Positions 25,401-34,400 of a DNA stretch of 64,000 nt are shown here, piece by piece. Location of the stretch: positions 24,296,927 through 24,360,926 of the forward strand of contig CM043796.1 in the NCBI GenBank assembly GCA_023974075.1. The letters are read 5' to 3'. Source of the stretch: Chaenocephalus aceratus (taxonomy: Eukaryota; Chordata; Actinopteri; Perciformes; Channichthyidae). The notes beneath the pieces were generated by a model. That model saw nothing but the letters and a program-made list of their open reading frames with translations. It was not told the DNA's origin and did no database searches. Position 1 is the stretch's first letter; each line of letters opens with the position of its first letter. A program made the position numbers and the translations under genes.

Positions 25401-28400
25401 GCTTTTCAGCCTCTTGTGGCCAAAGTCAGTCTTACAGCAACAAACATCTGGATTGTGATATTGTTCTAATATCTTTCTTCACCTTAACCTCAACAAGAGC
25501 AAGACAGAGGTCATCTTTTTTGGACCCCAACCTCTAGCCCCTCCGGTTGATATTCTGGGCTCTCTCAATAAAAACATCCTCCCCTCTGTCATGAACCTTA
25601 GAGTGAACTTCAATAGCACTTTTAATTTCATAAGCAGGTCAGCACGTAGTCAAAACCTGCTTTTTTAAAATAAGACTATTGGCTAAGACCAAGTCGTTTT
25701 TATCTTTTAGGCCCCATTTACACGGGAACGGAAACGAAAATGAACCGAATTCGATATCAAAAAAGTATTCCGTTCACACGCAATCGGCTCAATAAACGTG
25801 TCACACGAGACCGCTTGACCTACTGGAGACACTGTAGTATTTATGCCGGGCCTGTAAGTGGCGCTGTACCTCCACCACAAAATACACCAAAAGCAGCGAA
25901 GAAGACTTCCCGAGCATGGTTGCCCTTGTGTTTATTCTCCGTGGTGGATTTAGCAGCAGAGGTGGTGAGAGGCAGGGCTCTGGCTGTTTCTCTTTTTCTC
26001 CCTCCCGAGGCAAGCATGTGCTCCTGCTGTAAATCTCCCCGGTAGTCCACCAGCAGATGAAAAACACCCACCTCTCCGCCTCTTCCAAGGGACGAGGGAA
26101 CCGTGCGGCAGAGTTTCCGTTAGAATTATTTTTCGTAAAGTTTGAATCTTGCACTTTTGGCTCGACCAAAAATCGTTTTTAAATGTGCTATATAAATAAA
26201 AACTGATTTGATTTGATTCACCTGTTCTTATGAAAACTATTTGGATCAGACTTAGAAAATGGATCAACGAACATATTTTGTTTCACAGTTATCAAAAAAC
26301 GTAATATAGGCTTAATTAATGATGATGAGAAATGAATCTACTTTTTATTTATTGTGTCAGATTCATGGATAATTATGTGTTCATTTCAGAATGATCATGT
26401 GGAGATTCCTTCAGTGCAAACCCATCCGATGGCAGCTGGGTTCAATAATGTCTCTGTGAGTATACAGTAATATATACAGACTTGTGTTTTGTTTAATTTA
26501 CATCTCTATTAGCATGTTCATGTTAGATTTGACACAGAGGAACCCACAGGATGCCGATGGGAGTCCTTTGTGTCTTCCCCTGTCAAATGCAAATTAGTAT
26601 AAATATTTACTCTTCTTTTTTAAAACCCAAAAAATACAATTTTGTATTGGTCACAACGACGTTATAACACAACATAAAATAGAGGACAACAAAAAGGAGT
26701 AGGAAAATACCTTAAAGAATGTTCCAGATGATTTTGTATGCTATGTCGCTATGTTTTTTTCACCTCTTCTCTCTCTCCCTTGATCCACCTTAGCAACGGT
26801 GATATTATGTTTCGCAGCGGTTTGTTATCGATTATTAACAACCTCTGAAATGTTCAAATTTATCATCTTAAAAATGATAAGAGAAAAGAGGTGCAGAAGG
26901 TTAATCAGGGTTCTCTGTTCTGGCAGACTCACAACATAAAACAACACTCACCTGAAACATTCAACTCATAAATCTAAAAGATTCAAAGTATGTGTGCTGT
27001 TGGAAGGTGTGGAAAGATATTTGATGTTTGTTCATAGCAAAAGTTCACTGTTAGAGACTCTAATAAGACAGCAGATCTATCTGCTCCTCTCTCTGCTAGC
27101 TTTAATCGGAAATGCTGGCTTTGATCCAAATGTCGAACGGCATGGATACGTGATGCACACAGATATAAGAAGATGGACTTAAAAGTAATCTTGTTTTAGA
27201 CAATAAGACATCCATTTTCTTACACGCTATATAATGTTTTAGTTTCTCTTTATGCTGATGTTCTGTCTAAGGTGTTGTACATAGTTAACTAGAAAATGCA
27301 TTTCCTGTTGCTGAATTTTGCAGAGAAAGCTGAATATTTTATTAGTTGAATGGTCTCTGTAGATGCTTTTAGCTACAAAAAACATGTAAGTGTGTTGTTG
27401 AACTTAGCGGAGAAATGCAGAAAAGTGAAATTATTTGAATCAAATTGTTACAGCTCAAATGCATTGCAATGACTTTGTAGAAAACTTTAAAGTGAAATGT
27501 TAAACTGGAAGAGTAGGAAAAATAGGGAAGAAGCTTAATATTTAAAAGAAAAGGTTTAAAAAGGTATAAACAACATGTATAGCCTCAATGTCCTGAAATA
27601 GCTGAATAATTTAATAGTTGAATGGTTTCTGTAGCTGAAAGTAGGCTGAAGGAGTTAGATATTAAATGTAAGTAGTATGAATGTTATCAAACACCTGTGT
27701 GTGTAAGCCCAGAGATCAAAGGTTACCATGGTGACGACGTTATCAAACACCTGTGTAGTGAGCCCAGAGATCAAAGGGTTCCATGGAGATGTGCTGTGAA
27801 AGGAGAGCCTTTCCATTGTTTTGAATGAGAAATAAACCTCTTACATTTCTAACTATAGTTTAAAAATGGTAGCTGCTTTCGGTGAAATGTCAACGCGTGA
27901 AGCATGTCAAGAACTATTGGTTACTTATGTAACCCCAGTCTCAGAGTAACATGAAGTGAGATGTCTCACTATGGGATGCGCCTCATCGCGGAGCAAACAG
28001 AAGCATCAATCTCATTACGCCAATCCTGATTGGCCGGTGATTCTTGACGTCAACGTCAGGGGAAATCACCCCCTATAAGTAGCCAGCGCCACGACGCATG
28101 CGTCATTCAAAATAAGCACCTCTTCTCACTTCACCATAGCAAGGAGGGCCGTCTGGTGAGACATCTCACTTCATGTTACTCTGAGAACTGGGGTTACGTA
28201 AGTAACCTATAGTTCTCATTCATAACACTCCGTTCGATGTCTCACTATGGGATATTGTAGCTCCCGTATTGCCAGACGAGCTTATCTCGAAGATCACCGA
28301 TCAACCAGAATTTAACAGGTGGAGTCCCGACTCAACAAGGTGCCCAGCACTGCTCGGGCCACGCTTGGAGCGGAGACGTCCAGCCTGTAAAAGCGGACAA

Positions 28401-31400
28401 AAGTGAGTGGCGAAGACCAGCTTGCCGCCGCACAGATATCCTGGATGGAAACACCCTTGAACAAAGCCCAGGATGTAGCCAGGCCCCGAGTCGAGTGAGC
28501 CCGCAGACCCAAAGGTGCTTGCAGATTCTGACTCGTATAGGCCAAAGCAATCGCCTCCACGATCCAGTGGGATAGTCGTTGCTTAGTAACAGGCTTACCC
28601 TTGTGAGGTTTAGCCCAGGACACGAAGAGTTGGTCATTAAGACGAAGCTCTTTTGATCTGTCCATATATGTGTGCAAAGCCCGGACTGGACACAATAGAT
28701 CCTGCTGCTGCTCCCCGGAGGAAACCAGCTGCGGAGGAAATGCCTCAATAGCCGCTTTCACACCGCAGGACTTGCGGTACTTTCTAAAGTACCACTAAAG
28801 TACCACGGCACTAAATCCGCCAGGGGGCTAGTGCCAATCGCATTCACACCGCAGTACTTTCCCTGAGGCACGATTACGCTGACGTCACTTCGTCTTCTTC
28901 TTCTCTGGGTTTACTGGCAGGCCGCAAAACCACTTCACGGCGAGTACAACAAAAAAACGAGAGAAGAAGAACTACACGGGGGAGGGGGTATAAAGCCCAC
29001 CCGCTGTATGAGGCATTTGTTTACTTTCAGACCTCAGACATGATGGAGTTCAATGAGCTTGTTGTCTTTGTGCTCATGTTATACAGCGTTGTAACTGGGT
29101 TATTGCAGCCAACTAGGGATTTGACCCTATGCTGTAAGTGCAATGCTGGTTCGGAATCGAAGGCGTACCATAACGAGTATTTCAACCGCAAAGGCTGGCA
29201 CTCGCTCGTCCTGCAGGGTGTTGTGGATGCTAGGGGCCTCTTTTGGAGTGTTTTTGTTGGCTTACCAGGTAGCATGCATGATAGCAGAGTGAGCATGTCC
29301 TCACTGGTTAGTTTTGTGGATAGGGGTGGTCTACTTCCTCATGTAACAAGGAATATTGGGGACATGATGTGGGTTACTATATTCTTGGTGACTCAGCCTA
29401 CCCCTGCAAAGATGGCTGATGAAACCTTTCCAGGACAATGGAAGGCTTTGTACAGTGCATTTGGTTCTCTCTTTTATTTACCACATTCAAGACAGGCACA
29501 ATTACAATAGTGCAGACACACCTTTGTGCAAAGAAAAGATGTCAGTATCAAAACAGTGTGGCAATATAATAACAAACTGCCAGGTGTCATATGCACATTA
29601 AATAGGCTCAGCAGTTAACACACCTTTATTATACATCCTCCTGAGAGGAACTCGGTACACTAACTCCTAAGATGTTCCCTTACTATAATTAATTAAAATA
29701 TTGAACTCACAACACTGGTAATTACAAACTTAACCATTTCTCTTTCAATAAATAAATAGTGCTTGTGTTGATGGACGCCGTTTTGAAATACAATGAAATT
29801 ATCTATTTCAAAGCCACATTGTGGGTGGGACACAACTAAAGCTTCGCCAGTTTATAACCGATGAAACATGATGGTATCAGAATAATCACTTACATGTGAT
29901 TTATAGGATGCTACAACACAGGTCACTGTAAAGATAGTGTCAGAGGAGAAATAAGCAAGATACATTATCTGTTAAATCGCCATGGAGGTTATCTTTTATT
30001 TATCAGCAGCAGATCAATAAGTGTCAGTATCAAAACATAACACTGGCAAATACAATAGGTAGGCTCAGCAGACAGACCGTAGTGCAAAGTTAAAGTGTCA
30101 CATGATTATCTACTAAATAGTGAATTCAGCATCAACTTCACCAAGATGAAGTTCAAAACAATGTAACAGACACACCTTAGTGCAAGTTAGGTGTCAGTAT
30201 TCAAAAACAGTGGCAATATATATATAATAACAATAGAAAATCAACTTAAATCAAATGTACCCAAAAAAAATACACTTATAACAAATATATAAAAATAGCA
30301 CCGTAAGAGTTGAACTGTGGGCTAAGCTCTGAATGTTTCCATGTCCAGGAAACACCGCTGTGTGTCAATATGTAAAACAATACTACAGGGAGGAAGGCCT
30401 GTTTGACTTCACTAGCTCTGAAAGCACTCCCAGAAACCCCTGCTGAAAAGCCTTTTGTTGCTCCATTTGCTGTGCCAAGACTGCGTCCCGTTCATCCTGG
30501 CGCTCCATCATCGCAATCACCCTGTCCTCTGTTTCCTGGGCCTTGTGTAAAAGCATCATCTGGTCCTCGTGCATCGCCTTGCTGGCCATGGCACGCCTGT
30601 CCTCCATAGTCTCGATGGTGGCAAAGAAGTTCTCATCATGTGTGTCCTGTGCGCGCTTTCCTAAGAGGAAACATTATTTAATCACCATGTAGTTTTACAG
30701 GCAGAAGGGACACGGTCAGGCTGTTAGGGCTATTCCGACTGATAGGGTTAGGCACAGACACACACACACTCACAGACACACACAAAGACATAAACACACA
30801 CACACACACAAGAGAGAGACACACGTTACGTTTTCTTACCGGAAGTCATGTGACCTAGCCCGGATGTTTACAATTTTGTGAGCGTAAAATGGGCGCGAAA
30901 AGTGTAAACGCCTGCCTAGGCAAACACGTTTTCCACGGTGTTTCATAATTCATAATTGTACCATGAAGGAAGTAAACGTGATTGTGAAGCTACAGTGTGT
31001 GTGAACGTACTTTTGCGTTTGGTTGATGGAAAGGGAGACGAGCAACGGCTGCTGTTGCGATCGGGAAAGGAAAGTCCACTCGTTTCCAATCCAGCGAGTT
31101 GTCCCGCCTCGCCTGAAACAAACAAATTTAGTGCCATGAGTTAGTGAAGCACATTACAGAAAACACTGCCCACTTATTCACAAGTCAAAACGTTTTCATG
31201 GCGGCCGAGAATAGCTAGTTAGATGTTATGTTATTAGCCAGCTCAGGGCCGGCTAACAGTGTTAGCCAGTTCAGCCTGCTCATGGCTACCTCGATCTACT
31301 GAGCAAATAAAAGTACATCTGAGACCAGTAATGTGCATATTAAAAACCCCAGTACAAGTAGTTTATTTTACCTTCGTCGTTGTCGTCGTTGCTCACTTCA

Positions 31401-34400
31401 CAGCCGACTGAATCCGCCGTTTCAGTGCGTCCCGCACTGGAAAAGTCGGGTGTAGTGCCACTACGCATTTCATAATCACCAAAACTCTCCGTAAGCCGTG
31501 GCGTTCGGGGTTTAGTTTTATTATGAGGCCCATGTTGAGCGGGTGCTTTACGAGGACATTCTCCTCCGTAATCTGACTCCGCTCGGTGGGCTTTATAGAT
31601 AAAACCCTTCTTTCTGGGAGAGAGAGAACTCTTCTCTCCAGAATGTGGGTTGACTCTCACTGGGTTTGTGAAAACAGATACATTATAACTGTTTTGAGAA
31701 GCCCAGGCAGACATCGTGAGTATCTCCTGCTGTATGCTCCTTAGAGCCAGCTGGGATGTCACTCTTATGGCTCCGACCGGCACTGCGCATGTGCGTGACG
31801 GAGGTGCCTTTACAGCTCCAGCCGGTACTGCGCATGTGTGTGCCGGTGGTGCCCTCACGGCTCCAGTCGGCACTGCGCCTGCGCGTGCCGGTGGTGCCCT
31901 TAAAGCCCCGGCCGGCACTGCGCATGTGTGTGGCGGTGGCTTCACGGACCCGTCAATAATCCGTCCTTTGAGAGATGCCGTAGCTGCTCTTGAAAGGGGA
32001 AGGATTGACGGGACGTTCTTTACAGCTCTAGCCGGCACTGCGTACGCATGTGGCGGTAGTGCCCTTAAAGCCCCAACCGGCAATGCGCTGCGTGGCGGTG
32101 GTGCCTTCACAGACCCGTTTATTATCCGCCTTTTGAGAGAGGCCGTAGCTGCTCTCAAAAGGGGATTTATGGTTAACGGACTGTTTATTGTCTTTCTTTT
32201 CATTTTTTTGGGCTGCGCCCTTGGCCGGAGCCTGGATGCGTCAGCGGAAAATGGTTTATTCAGACAATAACGATGTGACATGTGTCTTGTGCGGACTTGA
32301 GGATGGCGTTGAGGCATCTCTCGAGGCGGCGGGGACACATTTAGAGCCGGGGAAGGAACTTCCAGCTCGGAGGGGAGAAGGAGGGGCTGTCAGGCCGCTC
32401 GCTTCTTCTTCCTCGCCTGCTGGCCGAAATTCTGGGTCGGCTGTGCCTGGGCTACAGCCGGAACCGGAGATTTTCTAGACCAACTCGCCCTCGTCTCCTG
32501 CCTGGGCTGGGGACTCGGGGCGGGCTGCGCCCTCTGCTGTCCTGGTACTTTGAACCCAGCAGAGCGCGGTGCAGCGTGGGCGAAGGGCCGCCGTTGCGAA
32601 GGGCCGCCGTTGCGAAGGCCGCGGCTGGACCCTTCGAGGGAGACAAAGGTGGAGAGCCTCGTCTTCCTTCTTTTTCGACTCGCACTTCCTTTGCATGGAA
32701 GCGAGAGCGGAGCCGAAAATCCCCTCGGGAACGATGGGCATGTCAAGCACATCTTCCTTTTCCCGGTCTGGGAGGTTGGTGAGGTTGAGCCATCTAGCTC
32801 TTTCCTGCACCACCATGATCCCCATTACCTTGCCCGTGGCCTGGACGGCGCAGCGTTGGACACGGAGACAAATGTCTGTGATCTCGTCCAGAGTGGCCGG
32901 TCCAGGATTGCTCGACATATCCTCACAGAGCTCCGCTTGGTATGCGGTTAGCATCGAGGAAACGTTCAGAGCCCTGGCGGACAATGCTGTGGCTCTGTAG
33001 GCCCGTTCCGTCATGGTAGACTGGAATCGGTCCGTTTTTGCTGACAGTGTGGGGTTCCTGCTCGGTGACGGGCCCATCCTCGGTAGGAGGTGGGCTGCCA
33101 CCAGCGGTTCCATAGGTGGTATGTGGAGCAGGCCGAGCCTCTCCATACCGTCACAGTCAAGGGAGTGGGCACCCTGGATTGGGGCCTTGTTGCTAAAGGG
33201 CCGGTCTCTCCACGAGACCGACACCTCATCCAACATCTCCGGGAAGACCGGGAGGAGTTGTCTCTTTGCCCTCGTTGTTTGGGAAAAAAGTTTTCCCTCA
33301 TAACGGGACCTGGAGGTCTCCTTGGCCACTTCGGGCCATGGGATGTCTAGTTTGGCCGCAGCGCGCTGACACACGGCTTGTAGGTCCATACTGAGACAGG
33401 GCGAAGCTGGTGTGCTGTCGCCCGGGGGAGCAGCCATCGCTCCCGGCTTTGCAGCCTGAGTCGATGACATGAAGATGTCGTCTTCCTGCTCATCCGAGTC
33501 AGACAGGAGGAACTCAGAGGTGTACTCTTCGTCCTCCATGCAGTCTAACTCCAGGACATCTTCCGCGGGTGAAACCGTGGTGAGGTCCAGTCGGGAGCCC
33601 CAGCTTGGTATAGCGTGGGGCCCCGTTCCCGCGTTTCTTGCCGCCACCGGATCTCGGCCTGATATGGCGCGGGATTCCGGTTCTGCGGGTGCCGTTGTCA
33701 GTGAGCCCCAGACCGCAATGAGGGCTCCATCTCTGCGGCAGACGTCCCCGTGTCTTGATTGCCGGTCGGCGGATCAGTGGACATGAGGGGGTCCCGTCCC
33801 GACAGGTTAACTTGTTGCGCTAACCTTCGGTGGAGGCTCTTCACGGTGAGGCGGGCACAATGTCCGCACGAGCCGGGGTTGTCGATGGCCTCCTGGGCGT
33901 GTTCCAGCCCGAGGCAGGACGAACAGATCTGGTGTGAGTCTGTGCCTGACACTTTCAACCCGCAACCGCAGCGCCGAGCCTCCGAGATCCTGACTCCTCT
34001 GGTGTGAGGGGGAGAGGCATCCATCTCGTTCGCCGTGAGGCGTGGAGAGGGTCCGCTCATGACAGGTACGTTCGAGAAAAAAATGTTTACCGATCTGTCT
34101 TTAATCCGGGGGAAAAAGGACAGCGTGGGTCTTTTTTTCTCTCAAGGATATTACCTGGTATGGTAATATTCCTGTAATCCTTTTCTCCTCCGTGGAAGAG
34201 AGAAGAAAAAAAGTGTCCTCGCTACCGTGGTGTCGGTAGTGAGGGAAAAAAACACAAGTTAGCAACTGGTGTGTTGCTAACTTGAAGTCAAAACCTTACC
34301 TTACTCCAGAGGAAGAACGGCGAGGTTGACTGTAATACTCTTCTGTGAGAGAATCGGGTAGCCGGCTAACGCCCGTCGACCGAAAATTAGCTTTGGGTTC

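Larger units (their letters stand above)
28750..31712. mobile_element. PIF/Harbinger transposon nested in the DIRS element
   Basis: The left end AGCCGCTTTCACACCGCAGG matches the terminus of the MITE at 16505-17064, and the subterminal CTGACGTCACTT and GGGTTTACTGGCAG are shared. It carries a transposase remnant on + (29040-29510) and a spliced second gene on - (31712-30383), the two-gene layout known for this superfamily. A right terminal repeat is not found, so the right border (near 31.7 kb) is an estimate and the element is probably truncated there. Confidence 0.72.

Noticed and set aside
27675..27792. CRISPR-like repeats
   Set aside because: Only two units without regular spacers, in a vertebrate genome.
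31716..33786. Several + strand open frames of 70-180 codons
   Set aside because: Shadows of the minus-strand DIRS gag and Pro/Ala repeat, which have recognisable family sequence.
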